NCBI RefSeq assembly: GCF_937900395.1
Contig: NZ_CALCDX010000184.1
Span: 1 to 17,615 of the forward strand
Source: an uncultured Caulobacter sp.
Lineage (GTDB): Bacteria > Pseudomonadota > Alphaproteobacteria > Caulobacterales > Caulobacteraceae
Length of the DNA stretch: 17,615 nucleotides
Direction: 5' to 3'
Shown: positions 1 to 6,987 of the stretch, in pieces
Layout: each line of letters opens with the position of its first letter
How positions within the stretch are numbered: position 1 is the stretch's first letter
Notes under the pieces: model-generated
The model's database searches: none
What the model saw: only the letters and a program-made list of their open reading frames with translations
What the model was told of the DNA's origin: nothing
Made by a program: the position numbers and the translations under genes

Positions 1-11
1 TCGCCCCCTCA

Positions 12-48
12 GTCGCTCCGCGACAGCTCCCCCGCATCGCGGGGGAGC
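12..48. repeat. Intergenic palindromic repeat, cut by the window edge
   Basis: Two adjacent hairpins lie just past the end of the minus-strand dehydratase gene. The first has arms gtcgc/gcgac at 12-24 with a 3-nt loop. The second has perfect 10-bp arms gctcccccgc/gcgggggagc at 26-48 with a 3-nt loop. The cccctc preceding them suggests the element continues beyond position 1. It could help stop transcription of the minus-strand gene, but neither side has a U-tract, so a dispersed intergenic repeat is the safer call. Confidence 0.6.
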
Positions 49-63
49 ATCTAGAATAGCCCG

Positions 64-1953
64 CTAAGACGCCCGGATCTTCACGACCTTCGACGGACCC
101 GTCTGACGCAAGGCCTCGACCAGCTCGAACAGCGCTTCGCGGATGCCGGCCTCGTCGCCGGCCTCGGCCAGGGCGTCGAGCGTTTCCAGCCGTTCGTCGG
201 CGATCGGCGGGGCGGGCGACAGACGGACGGCCTCCATGATGCCCGGCGCCTTGGCGCGGGCGACCTCGTTCACGTCGACCAGGGTCTCGGTCAGCTTCTC
301 GCCGGGGCGGAGGCCCGTGATCTTGATCTCGATGTCGCGGCCGGGAACCAGGCCCTGCAGCTCGATCATCCGCTTGGCCAGGTCGATAATCTTGACCGGC
401 TCGCCCATCTCCAGGGTCAGCACGCCGTCCTCGTCGCCGTCCGAGGCGATCATCGACAGGGCCACGGCCCGCAGCACCAGCTGCACGGCCTCGGGGATGG
501 TCATGAAGTAGCGTTCGACATTGGCGTCGGTCAGGGTGATCGGGCCGCCGCGGGCGATCTGGCTCTGGAAGATCGGCACGACCGAGCCGGCCGAACCCAG
601 CACATTGCCGAACCGGACGATGCTGACGCGCATGTCGCCGCCGCCGCCGTACTGGCGGACCACGGCCTCGGCCACGCGCTTGGCCGCCCCCATGATGCTG
701 GTCGGGGCCACGGCCTTGTCGGTGGAGATCAAGGCCAGGTGCGCCGCGCCGCAGGCCTTGGCCGCCACGGCGACGTTGCGGGTGCCCAGGACGTTGGTCC
801 GCACGCCCTCGCACGGGTGGTTCTCGACCAGGGTCACGTGCTTCAGCGCCGCGGCGTGGAAGACGATGTCGGGCTTCAGCTCGGCGAAGACCCGCTCGAC
901 GCGGGCGGCGTCGCGGACGTCGCAGAGGATCTCGCGACGCGGCAGCAGCGGGTGGCGCTCGGCGATCTCGCGGTCGATGTGGAAGAGGTTGTATTCCGAG
1001 GCGTCGACCATGGTCAGGTGGGCGCAGCCGCTGGCGGCGATCTGGCGGCACAGCTCCGAGCCGATGCTGCCGCCGGCCCCGGTGACCAGCACCCGTCGGC
1101 CCCAGACCAGGGCGCGGATCGGCTCGGGATCGAGGCGCACGGGCGGGCGGCTCAGCAGCTCTTCCAGGCTGATCTCGCGCAGGATCGGGCCGCTGTCGGC
1201 GCCCGCGCCCATCTCGACCACGCCATGGCGGCGGAGAAGTCGGACGCCTTCGGTCTTCAGCCGGCCCAGGCGCTCGGCGCCGAAGGTGCTCATGGCGCTG
1301 TCGGTCAGGAACAGGATGGCCGAGGGCGGCAGGCCGCTATCGCGCAGGCGGGCCAGCACGCGGTCGAAGTCGGCGATCGCGCCCAGCACGCAGACGCCGC
1401 GCAGCTCGTCGCCGGTCTCGCGATCCGCGGGCGAGACCACGCCGATCGGGGTGTAGCGCTCGCCCAGGCCCGCCGGCGAGCGCAGGAAGGCCTCGGCCTC
1501 GGCCGCCGAGCCGACGATCAGCAGGCGGGGCAGGGCCGGGTGCATCGAGGCGGGGCCCAGGCGCAGGACCGAGTCCAGCAGCTGGCGCTCGTGCAGGCTG
1601 CGGCGGATGACGCGCAGGGCCGACAGGAAGGTGCCCTGGATCAGGGCGGCGCCGGCCACCGTGCGCAGGCCGCCGTCGATGCCGGGGTGGACCATGCGGG
1701 TGATGACCATGAAGGCCGCCGCCGTCAGCACGGCCGAGCGGAACAGGCGCAGGTGGTCGCTGGCCGAGACGAAGCGCCAGGGCGCGCGCTCGACCCGGAA
1801 CACCAGCTCCACGATCAGGGCGCCCAGGGCGTAGTAGGTCGCCTGCAGCAGGGTGTCACCCGTGAAGGGCATGTCGATGACGAGGTAGCGACCGACCAGC
1901 AGGGCCAGGAAGGCCAAGAGGACATTGGTCGCGATCTTGCCGACATGTCCCAT
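64..1953 (-). CDS. Membrane-bound nucleotide-sugar 4,6-dehydratase/epimerase (FlaA1/WbpM/CapD family)
   Basis: Predicted inner-membrane enzyme of about 629 aa that acts on a UDP-sugar (usually UDP-GlcNAc in this family) in surface polysaccharide or glycan synthesis. The N-terminus has about four hydrophobic segments (roughly residues 8-26, 35-53, 71-88 and 97-113). A Rossmann-like domain follows, beginning with RLLIVGS near 143. The C-terminal half is an extended SDR domain with the nucleotide-binding motif VTGAGGSIGSE near 290 and the catalytic stretch STDKAVAPTSIMGAAKR near 410-426. There Met replaces the usual SDR Tyr in YxxxK, as is typical of the large WbpM-like members. The ATG at 1953 is chosen because aagagg lies 7 nt upstream; an in-frame ATG at 2025 would add 24 unconvincing residues and lie 18 bp from moeA. 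It is downstream of moeA on the same strand. The exact substrate cannot be read from the sequence. Confidence 0.93.
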   Translation of the reverse strand: MGHVGKIATNVLLAFLALLVGRYLVIDMPFTGDTLLQATYYALGALIVELVFRVERAPWRFVSASDHLRLFRSAVLTAAAFMVITRMVHPGIDGGLRTVAGAALIQGTFLSALRVIRRSLHERQLLDSVLRLGPASMHPALPRLLIVGSAAEAEAFLRSPAGLGERYTPIGVVSPADRETGDELRGVCVLGAIADFDRVLARLRDSGLPPSAILFLTDSAMSTFGAERLGRLKTEGVRLLRRHGVVEMGAGADSGPILREISLEELLSRPPVRLDPEPIRALVWGRRVLVTGAGGSIGSELCRQIAASGCAHLTMVDASEYNLFHIDREIAERHPLLPRREILCDVRDAARVERVFAELKPDIVFHAAALKHVTLVENHPCEGVRTNVLGTRNVAVAAKACGAAHLALISTDKAVAPTSIMGAAKRVAEAVVRQYGGGGDMRVSIVRFGNVLGSAGSVVPIFQSQIARGGPITLTDANVERYFMTIPEAVQLVLRAVALSMIASDGDEDGVLTLEMGEPVKIIDLAKRMIELQGLVPGRDIEIKITGLRPGEKLTETLVDVNEVARAKAPGIMEAVRLSPAPPIADERLETLDALAEAGDEAGIREALFELVEALRQTGPSKVVKIRAS

Positions 1954-2043
1954 GAACGAACCTCTTGAGTAGCCGCGAGCCCGGGGCGGGAGCCCGGGAA
2001 GATTCGTGTCCAAGTAGCACGGCATTTCCGTGGCGTCGCCTTT

Positions 2044-3264
2044 TCAGCCCCGGCGGAGGGGCAGAACCTCCACCGTGTCGCCGGCTTGGGCGGCCGGCGC
2101 GCCGGGCCTGCGGCGCAGCAGGGCGTCGGCCTGGGCGAAGACGCCAATCAGCGACGAATCCTGGTCGGGGAAGGCGTCGGCGGTCAGTCGGCCCTCGGCG
2201 TCGACCGCCAGGCGCGCGCGCATCCAATGCTCGCGCGGGCCGGTGGCGGGCAACGGGGCGACCAGGCGCGCGGGGTTCAGGCGAACCTCGAAATCCGCGC
2301 CGGTCAGGGTCGCCAGCAGGGGCTTGAGGAACAGCTCGGCGCAGACCAGGGCCGAGGCCGGATTGCCCGGCAGGCCCAGAACGCGGCGACCGTCGGACAG
2401 CGTCCCGGACCAGGTCGGCTTGCCCGGTCGCAAGGCGACGGTCTCGACGACGAGTTCGAGGCCGAGCGTCTTCAGGGCCGGCTTGACCAGGTCGTGGTCG
2501 CCGACCGAGGCGCCGCCGATCGTGACGATCAGGTCGGCCTCGATGGGCGCGATGGCGGCGGCGATCGCGGCGGCGTCATCGGCCTGGGCGCTGAGTCGGA
2601 AGGCCTCGCCGCCCCAGGCCGCGATCAGGGCCGCCAGGCTGAACGAGCCGCTCTCGAAGATCTGATCCGGGCGGGGCGTCGCGCCGGGCGGGACCAACTC
2701 GTCGCCGGTCGCCAGGATCGCCACGCGCGGCCGCCGGGCGACGGGAACCTGCGCCAGCCCCGCCGAGGCGACCAGGGACAGGCGCCAGGGATCGATGACG
2801 GCGCCCGCTTCCAGCAGGACGTCGCCGTTGCGGAAGTCGCCGCCGGCGGCGCGGATATTGGCCTTGGGATCCTCGCCCGCCTCGAAGCGGACGATGTCGC
2901 CGTCGCGGGCGGCTTCCTCCTGGATGACGACGAGGTCGGCGCCGGCGGGAACCGGGGCGCCGGTGAAGATGCGGACGGCCTCGCCGGCCTGAACCGCGCG
3001 GGAGAAAGCCTTGCCCGCCGCGCTCTCGCCGACGACCGCGAAGGCCTTGCCGGGCGCATAGTCGGCCCGCCGGATCGCCCAGCCGTCCATGGCCGAGGCG
3101 TCGAACGGGGGCTGGGCGCGATCGGCGACCACGGGCGCGGCGAGGACGCGGCCCAGGCTCTGTTCGAGCGCGACCGTCTCGACGCCGAGGCGGCTGGCGC
3201 CGGCCAGCATGCGGGCGCGGGCGTCTTCGACGGCGAGGTTGCGGAGGAAGGGGGCGGTGGTCAC
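2044..3264 (-). CDS. moeA: Molybdopterin molybdenumtransferase MoeA
   Basis: Cytoplasmic enzyme of the molybdenum-cofactor pathway that inserts molybdate into adenylylated molybdopterin. The predicted protein is 406 aa, normal for the family. Family motifs appear in order: DASAMDGWAIR at about 55-65, FTGAPVPAGAD near 100, ILATGDELVPPG near 183-194, the MoCF-type signature TIGGASVGDHD near 248-258, and LGLPGNPASALV near 296-307. The start is taken as GTG at 3264, preceded by gagga with 7-nt spacing. An in-frame ATG at 3390 would force 42 residues to be translated through an intergenic palindromic repeat. The gene sits between fpr (156 bp upstream, separated by the repeat) and the dehydratase gene (about 90 bp downstream). 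No other molybdenum-cofactor gene is present, so the neighbourhood does not indicate a cofactor operon. Confidence 0.94.
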   Translation of the reverse strand: MTTAPFLRNLAVEDARARMLAGASRLGVETVALEQSLGRVLAAPVVADRAQPPFDASAMDGWAIRRADYAPGKAFAVVGESAAGKAFSRAVQAGEAVRIFTGAPVPAGADLVVIQEEAARDGDIVRFEAGEDPKANIRAAGGDFRNGDVLLEAGAVIDPWRLSLVASAGLAQVPVARRPRVAILATGDELVPPGATPRPDQIFESGSFSLAALIAAWGGEAFRLSAQADDAAAIAAAIAPIEADLIVTIGGASVGDHDLVKPALKTLGLELVVETVALRPGKPTWSGTLSDGRRVLGLPGNPASALVCAELFLKPLLATLTGADFEVRLNPARLVAPLPATGPREHWMRARLAVDAEGRLTADAFPDQDSSLIGVFAQADALLRRRPGAPAAQAGDTVEVLPLRRG

Positions 3265-3283
3265 GCAGTCATCCTCACGAAGT

Positions 3284-3413
3284 CCTTCTCCCCTTGCGGG
3301 AGAAGGTGGCGCGGAGCGCCGGATGAGGGGTTGAAAGGCCTGTCCGGACGACGGAGCGCGACCCCTCACCCGACCGCCTTCGGCGGTCACCCTCTCCCGC
3401 AGGGGGAGAGGGG
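3284..3413. repeat. Nested palindromic intergenic repeat, copy A
   Basis: Left arm ccttctccccttgcgggaga and right arm tctcccgcagggggagaggg face each other, each also forming its own hairpin. The inner blocks gatgaggggt and acccctcacc also pair. The same architecture with many identical bases recurs at 7224-7344. The block fills the gap between fpr and moeA, and the moeA start codon lies 20 bp beyond it. Dispersed repeats of this style are common in alphaproteobacterial genomes. Whether it acts as a terminator or RNA processing site here cannot be told. Confidence 0.8.
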
Positions 3414-3420
3414 GTTACGA

Positions 3421-4254
3421 TTACCCCACGAACGCCCGCTCGATCACGAAGTCGCCGGGTTCGGCGTTGGAGCCTTCCTTCAGGCCCTGGGCCTCGAGCA
3501 TCGCGGCGGTGTCCTTGATCATGGCCATCGAGCCGCACAGCATGGCGCGGTCGTGCTCGGGATCGAACTTGCCGCCCTCGATGCCGAGGTCGCTGAACAG
3601 CTTGCCGCTGGCGATCAGGTCGGTGAAGCGGCCCTGGCGCTCGAACGGCTCGCGGGTCACGGTCGGGTAGTAGGTCAGCTGGGCGCGGGCCTCGTCGCCG
3701 ACCAGCGGGTCGTCGAAGATGTCGGCCGTGAAGAGGTCGCGATAGGCCAGCTCCTTCACCTCGCGCACGCCGTGGCAGACGATCACCCGCTCGAAGCGGC
3801 TGTAGGCGTCGGGGTCGCGGGCCACCGACAGCCAGGGCGCCAGGCCCGTGCCGGTGCCGAACAGGAAGAGGCGCTTGCCCGGGCGGACGGCGTCCAGCAC
3901 CAGCGTGCCGGTCGGCTTCTTGCCCAGCAGGATCTCGTCGCCCTCCTGGATCTGCTGCAGACGCGAGGTCAGCGGGCCGTCCGGGACCTTGATCGAGAAG
4001 AACTCCAGCTCCTCGGCGAACGACGGCGAACCGATCGAATAGGCGCGCAGGATCGGCTTCTTTTCGCCCAGCTCTTCGCGCGGCGGCAGGCCGATCATCA
4101 CGAACTCGCCCGAGCGGAAGCGGAAGCTGGCCGGGCGGGTGATGGCGAAGCTGAACAGGCGGTCGGTCCAGTGCTTCACCCAAAGCACCTTCTCGACGAA
4201 GTAGGGGGCGTCCTTCACGGGCGCGGTCGGAGCGGCGGGAGCGGCGGCCGTCAT
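3421..4254 (-). CDS. fpr: Ferredoxin/flavodoxin-NADP(+) reductase
   Basis: FAD enzyme of 277 aa that moves electrons between NADPH and ferredoxin or flavodoxin in the cytoplasm. An FAD-binding beta-barrel domain contains RAYSIGSP at 70-77, the Arg-x-Tyr-Ser motif that contacts FAD. The NADP-binding domain contains FGTGTGLAPW at 132-141, YYPTVTREPF at 195-204 and CGSMAMI at 240-246. The protein ends in ERAFVG, the C-terminal extension seen in the bacterial (Rhodobacter/Azotobacter-like) FPR subclass. The N-terminus has an Ala/Pro-rich lead of about 13 residues. The ATG at 4254 has aagag 4 nt upstream, a weak site. The gene is divergent from the lipoprotein gene at 4678 and reads towards moeA. 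The precise electron partner cannot be inferred here. Confidence 0.94.
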   Translation of the reverse strand: MTAAAPAAPTAPVKDAPYFVEKVLWVKHWTDRLFSFAITRPASFRFRSGEFVMIGLPPREELGEKKPILRAYSIGSPSFAEELEFFSIKVPDGPLTSRLQQIQEGDEILLGKKPTGTLVLDAVRPGKRLFLFGTGTGLAPWLSVARDPDAYSRFERVIVCHGVREVKELAYRDLFTADIFDDPLVGDEARAQLTYYPTVTREPFERQGRFTDLIASGKLFSDLGIEGGKFDPEHDRAMLCGSMAMIKDTAAMLEAQGLKEGSNAEPGDFVIERAFVG

Positions 4255-4677
4255 CTGAACTCTTCGGGATGGCGCGCGAAAAGCGCGGAAAAGAGAGCGG
4301 AAACCGCCGGATAGCTGATGGCGGCGCGTGTCTCATGGGAGCAAGGCCGACGTCCTGTCAATGACGGTTGTCTAATGCGGGCGCCCGAAAATCTCCGCTC
4401 TGGGGACGGCGGTCATGGTCGACGGCGAAGGCGCGGAATGTCCGGTTGTCTTCAGTCGTCGAGCCGACATTCAAGATGTGAATGAGATCGCGTCGCATCT
4501 CGTCTCGTCGACATGACAAGATTAACGGCGTTGACGACTGAAAGCGCGGTTTTCTCGACTTTGCTGAAAACGCCGGACCGCCTTTCCGAATGCGTCAAAA
4601 ATGTGATTGCCGGTCCCCGAAACGAGGCGCAGACTTCCTTTTGCTTCGTTCGCGGAGCCAACGATACGGAGGAACGT
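4255..4677. other. Divergent intergenic region (fpr / lipoprotein gene)
   Basis: A 423-bp spacer between two divergent genes, presumably carrying both promoters. It holds a perfect minus-strand -35 hexamer ttgaca at 4356-4361 and a short dyad gagat-N8-atctc at 4484-4501. It also has a plus-strand ttgacg at 4531-4536 with no good -10 at the usual spacing. An in-frame ATG at 4513 could extend the lipoprotein by 55 residues but has no ribosome binding site and would bury the lipoprotein signal. No convincing gene or repeat is seen. Confidence 0.5.
4333..4361 (-). promoter_or_regulatory. Candidate fpr promoter
   Basis: Reading the minus strand, ttgaca (4361-4356) is a perfect sigma-70 -35 hexamer. 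At 17-nt spacing the -10 position reads ccatga, which is poor. The site lies about 80-100 bp upstream of the fpr start. Only the -35 is persuasive. Confidence 0.25.
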
Positions 4678-5097
4678 ATGCGGGTTTGGTTCGTAGGGGC
4701 CGCCGCGGCGGCCGGTCTAGTAGCGTTTGGTTTGGCTGGTTGCAGTGAGGGCGGCGCGAAGACGAAGGTCGCGCAGGCCAATCAGGTGGTCGTCGAGGCC
4801 ACGCCGGTGACGGCGTCGGGCTGCGTCCGCCCGGTCGAGAACACCAATTGCCTCGTCGTGAAGGGCCGCGGTGGCGGCTACTATGACATCAGCAGCGCCA
4901 GCCCCGCGCCGGACCTGTCCAAGGGCGTGGCGATCTCGCTGCGCGGCAAGGACAGGGGCGTGAACACCCAGTGCGGTCGCCAGCTGACCGACGTGAAGTG
5001 GTCCTATCTCGGCATCCAATGCGGCGCGACCGCCCCGTCGACGGCCTCGACCGCCACGGACAAGGACGCCAAGGGCAAGACGGAGAAGGCGGGATAG
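4678..5097 (+). CDS. Predicted lipoprotein of unknown function
   Basis: A 139-aa protein with a clear lipoprotein signal: a short charged start (MR), a hydrophobic run rich in Ala/Gly/Val, and lipobox LAGC with the lipidated Cys at residue 22. The +2 residue is Ser, so outer-membrane sorting is likely by the Lol rule. The mature part has four further Cys (about 49, 58, 99 and 115), which could form two disulfides in the periplasm. Its core has the pattern GCVRP...NCLVV...GYYDIS...G.AI.L.G...CG..L....W.Y, suggesting a small beta domain. The C-terminal 25 residues are low complexity (Ala/Thr/Lys/Asp). The ATG at 4678 is chosen because acggagga ends 4 nt upstream. I do not recognise the family with certainty. 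A nested palindromic repeat begins 20 bp after the stop. Confidence 0.85.
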   Translation: MRVWFVGAAAAAGLVAFGLAGCSEGGAKTKVAQANQVVVEATPVTASGCVRPVENTNCLVVKGRGGGYYDISSASPAPDLSKGVAISLRGKDRGVNTQCGRQLTDVKWSYLGIQCGATAPSTASTATDKDAKGKTEKAG

Positions 5098-5116
5098 GCG
5101 AAGGACGCTCTCTTCC

Positions 5117-5236
5117 CCGTGTCATCCCGGCCGTAGCGCGAAGCGCGTAACGCCGGGACCCCAGGGGCGGCGCGCACCGCGCTTTGTCACCCCCTGGGTC
5201 CCGGATAGCCTCTGCGAGGCTTCCGGGATGACACGG
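5117..5236. repeat. Nested palindromic intergenic repeat, tcatcccgg type
   Basis: The outer arms ccgtgtcatcccgg (5117-5130) and ccgggatgacacgg (5223-5236) are exact reverse complements. Inside, ccgggaccccagggg (5153-5167) pairs with ccccctgggtcccgg (5189-5203) with one offset base. Smaller hairpins lie between, for example agcgcgaagcgc. The whole could fold as one long cruciform or mRNA stem just after the lipoprotein gene. It differs in sequence from the repeats at 3284 and 7224. Confidence 0.8.
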
Positions 5237-5252
5237 GTTGAGAGGCTGCGAG

Positions 5253-5453
5253 TCAGCTCTCGCCCGTCCCGGGATCTGTCTCCGTCTTCGGCGACTGGCT
5301 GCTGCCCGCCGCGCCGGGCGGCTCGGTCGCGGGACGCGGCGGCTGGCCTTCGGGCGAGTCGGCCCGCTGGTTCTCCTGCTCGACCTCCCGATTCGACGGG
5401 CGGCCTGAAGCGGAAGAGCCGGGGGAGGGCGGTTGGCTGTTGAACGTCGGCAT
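5253..5453 (-). CDS. Doubtful small ORF, Pro/Ser/Glu/Gln-rich
   Basis: A 66-residue frame (MPTFNSQPPSPGSS...) rich in Pro, Ser, Glu, Gln and Gly, hence probably disordered. It is listed because third codon positions are strongly G/C, as in real genes of this window, and the composition is not the Arg/Ala-rich type usual for shadow frames. Against it: no Shine-Dalgarno lies before the ATG at 5453 and no domain is visible. An overlapping frame starting at 5505 has a better ribosome site (ggaaggcgga) but runs into the repeat at 5117-5236 with degraded codon bias. One explanation is a decayed or frameshifted gene. Confidence 0.3.
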   Translation of the reverse strand: MPTFNSQPPSPGSSASGRPSNREVEQENQRADSPEGQPPRPATEPPGAAGSSQSPKTETDPGTGES

Positions 5454-5517
5454 GGCGGAAGAACGTCTGGCGGGGCGGTTCGATCCGGACCCGCCGAATA
5501 CTCATAAGTTCCGCCTT

Positions 5518-5549
5518 CCTGGGCCTTGTGCCCAGGACCCATGTGTCAA
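5518..5549 (-). promoter_or_regulatory. Minus-strand ttgaca with adjacent hairpin
   Basis: On the minus strand a perfect -35 hexamer ttgaca (5549-5544) is followed by a perfect 7-bp hairpin, cctgggc/gcccagg, at 5518-5536 with a 5-nt loop. The -10 zone would fall inside the hairpin and has no good match. It lies upstream of the doubtful minus-strand ORFs starting at 5505 and 5453. Confidence 0.25.
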
Positions 5550-5625
5550 CCGCGCCGCGTTTCCGTTGTTTCTAGGCCTTTCGGCCGCGCGATCCGGGCG
5601 TCGCCGCGCTGGCCGCCGACATGGG

Positions 5626-5646
5626 TCCTCGCCACAAGGGCGAGGA
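5626..5646. repeat. Short perfect hairpin (cctcgcc-acaag-ggcgagg)
   Basis: Perfect 8-bp arms tcctcgcc (5626-5633) and ggcgagga (5639-5646) around a 5-nt loop, followed by aggcgggaa and, a little later, ccaggggtt. The words resemble those in the repeat at 15441-15571 (gccacaagggcgggaa, aggggttcccgc), so this may be a degenerate member of that family. The rest of 5454-5720 shows nothing else I can support. Confidence 0.5.
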
Positions 5647-5720
5647 AGGCGGGAATTTCGAGTTTCCAGGGGTTATGCCGGCCCAAATCCGCTTCCATCG
5701 CTCAATCCGCCGCGCGCCGC

Positions 5721-5748
5721 TTGCCCGCCGCATGCGACCCTGCTAAAT
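5721..5748 (+). promoter_or_regulatory. Candidate promoter for tRNA-Trp/secE/nusG
   Basis: ttgccc (5721-5726), a 16-nt spacer, then ctaaat (5743-5748) inside tgctaaat. The -10 resembles the GCTAnA(A/T) form reported for Caulobacter housekeeping promoters. It lies about 100 bp upstream of the tRNA, so the primary transcript would carry a leader of roughly 95 nt to be trimmed. Confidence 0.4.
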
Positions 5749-5851
5749 GGCGCGGCTCTGGCGACAGAACATGGCGCGCCGAGGCCTTGGAGCCTTCCGG
5801 CGCGCTGTCTGTCTCTGGATGTCCGTCGGCCCGCAAGGGCGGTCGGTCCGC

Positions 5852-5927
5852 AGGAGTGTAGCTCAGCTGGTAGAGCATCGGTCTCCAAAACCGAGGGCCG
5901 GGGGTTCGAGTCCCTCCACTCCTGCCA
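5852..5927 (+). tRNA. tRNA-Trp (anticodon CCA)
   Basis: Complete 76-nt cloverleaf with encoded CCA. The acceptor stem is aggagtg (5852-5858) with cactcct (5917-5923), discriminator G, then cca. The D-arm contains gctcagctggtagagc. The anticodon stem tcggt/accga encloses loop ctccaaa, giving anticodon CCA for tryptophan. The T stem ggggg/ccctc encloses ttcgagt. It lies 64 bp upstream of secE on the same strand, an arrangement that suggests co-transcription. Confidence 0.97.
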
Positions 5928-5991
5928 CTATATGTATCCGACGGGTCGCTCGACGGCCCGCTCGTCTAAGAAAGTCGTGAGCTTCAAGAGC

Positions 5992-6309
5992 ATGGCCAGG
6001 AAACCGGGATCCAGCCCGTCCGCGATGAAGAACCGCGCCGCCAAGACGGCCGCGGCGATGTCGCCCGCCGGCGCCGCGACGGCCGCCGCCGCTCCCGCCG
6101 CCCCCAAGAAGCGCACCAGCCCGGTCCAGTTCTTCCGCGAAGTCCGCGCCGAAGCCCGCAAGATCACCTGGACCAGCCGCAAGGAGACCTGGATCACCTC
6201 GGTGATGGTCTTCATCATGGTGGTCATGGCGTCGCTGTTCTTCCTGGCGGTCGATGGCGGCCTGGGCTTTGCCGTGAACCAGCTTCTGAAGCTGGCCACC
6301 GCGAGATAA
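5992..6309 (+). CDS. secE: Preprotein translocase subunit SecE
   Basis: Small essential subunit of the SecYEG channel, predicted at 105 aa. The first 45 residues are a basic, Ala/Pro-rich extension. The conserved SecE region follows: FFREVRAEARKITWTSRKET (amphipathic helix with the Arg-Lys-x-x-W-P/T-S/T pattern) and a single transmembrane helix, about ITSVMVFIMVVMASLFFLAV, near the C-terminus. This is the one-helix form usual in most bacteria, unlike the three-helix E. coli protein. The start is uncertain: the ATG at 5992 has aagag only one base away, an in-frame GTG lies at 5977 and another ATG at 6024. nusG starts 10 bp after the stop, so the two form an operon. Confidence 0.93.
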   Translation: MARKPGSSPSAMKNRAAKTAAAMSPAGAATAAAAPAAPKKRTSPVQFFREVRAEARKITWTSRKETWITSVMVFIMVVMASLFFLAVDGGLGFAVNQLLKLATAR

Positions 6310-6319
6310 GATAGAGACG

Positions 6320-6877
6320 ATGAGCACCGAAACCGCCTCGAACCCGAACCACAAGTGGTACATCGTCCACGCCTACTCGAACTTCGAGAAGAAGGTGGCC
6401 GAGAGCATCCGCGAGCAGGCCAAGAACCAGGGCCTGGAGGAGAACTTCTCCGAGATCCTGGTGCCGACCGAGGATGTCGTCGAGATCCGCCGCGGCCGTA
6501 AGGTCAACGCCGAGCGCAAGTTCTTCCCGGGCTACGTCCTGGTGAAGATGAACCTCTCGGACGAGGCCTACCACCTGATCAAGAACACCCCGAAGGTCAC
6601 GGGCTTCCTGGGCAGCGGCTCCAAGCCGATGCCGGTCTCGGAAAAGGAAGTCCAGCGCATCATCGGCACGATCGAGGAGGGCGTCGCCGCTCCGAAGGCC
6701 GTGGTCCTGTACGAAGTGGGCGAGAACGTCCGCGTCACCGACGGCCCGTTCGCCAGCTTCAACGGCTCGGTCGAATATGTCGACGAGGAAAAGGCCCGCC
6801 TGCGCGTCACCGTCTCGATCTTCGGCCGCGCCACGCCGGTCGAGCTGGAATACAACCAAGTCGAAAAGATCGCTTAA
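6320..6877 (+). CDS. nusG: Transcription termination/antitermination factor NusG
   Basis: A 185-aa factor that binds RNA polymerase, suppresses pausing, and links transcription to Rho or to the ribosome via NusE. The NGN domain shows HKWYIVHAYSNFEKKV at about 11-26 and ERKFFPGYVLVKM at about 65-77. The C-terminal KOW domain is YEVGENVRVTDGPFASFNGSVEYVDEEKARLRV (about 131-163), followed by FGRATPVELEYNQVEKI. Length is normal. It starts 10 bp after secE with a modest purine-rich site. The gene's last 18 nt are duplicated just downstream, and an intrinsic terminator follows. In many bacteria rplK comes next; here rplK is 9.7 kb away. Confidence 0.97.
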   Translation: MSTETASNPNHKWYIVHAYSNFEKKVAESIREQAKNQGLEENFSEILVPTEDVVEIRRGRKVNAERKFFPGYVLVKMNLSDEAYHLIKNTPKVTGFLGSGSKPMPVSEKEVQRIIGTIEEGVAAPKAVVLYEVGENVRVTDGPFASFNGSVEYVDEEKARLRVTVSIFGRATPVELEYNQVEKIA

Positions 6878-6908
6878 CGCGATCTGGCAGGTCGAAAAGA
6901 TCGCCTAA
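6860..6908 (+). repeat. Duplicated nusG 3' end with mutually exclusive hairpins
   Basis: gtcgaaaagatcgcttaa (6860-6877, the nusG end with its stop) recurs as gtcgaaaagatcgcctaa (6891-6908) with one mismatch at an offset of 31 nt. Between them gcgatct (6879-6885) is complementary to agatcgc in both copies (6867-6873 and 6898-6904). It can therefore form either of two 7-bp hairpins, the first of which encloses the nusG stop codon. Confidence 0.7.
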
Positions 6909-6935
6909 GGGCGGTTCACCGGTCCGAAGCTTTTC

Positions 6936-6968
6936 AAAGCCCCGCGCTCGCAAGGCGCGGGGCTTTTG
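6936..6968 (+). terminator. Rho-independent terminator after nusG
   Basis: Perfect 12-bp stem aaagccccgcgc (6936-6947) with gcgcggggcttt (6955-6966), loop tcgcaag, ending in a short T-run. The A-run on the 5' side would let it work weakly on the other strand too. It closes the tRNA-Trp-secE-nusG unit. Confidence 0.92.
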
Positions 6969-6987
6969 CTTTGCGCGGCGGGCGGAG

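Noticed and set aside
739..1968. A 409-codon plus-strand frame opposite the dehydratase gene
   Set aside because: Low-complexity Ala/Gln/Gly/Asp translation; the minus strand encodes a complete, recognisable enzyme across the same bases.
3265..3390. Longer N-terminus for MoeA, from the ATG at 3390
   Set aside because: The added 42 residues are translated from the palindromic repeat, and the GTG at 3264 has a good ribosome site and matches the usual MoeA start.
2086..4314. A long plus-strand open frame opposite moeA and fpr
   Set aside because: It crosses two recognised minus-strand genes and the repeat between them, gives an Arg/Gly/Ala-rich low-complexity translation and has no domain.
4484..4501. 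Dyad gagat-N8-atctc as an operator
   Set aside because: Only five paired bases per arm, with no further symmetry and no placed promoter; could be chance.
4513..4677. Longer N-terminus for the lipoprotein, from the ATG at 4513
   Set aside because: No ribosome site there; it would bury the lipoprotein signal and lipobox, while a strong site precedes the ATG at 4678.
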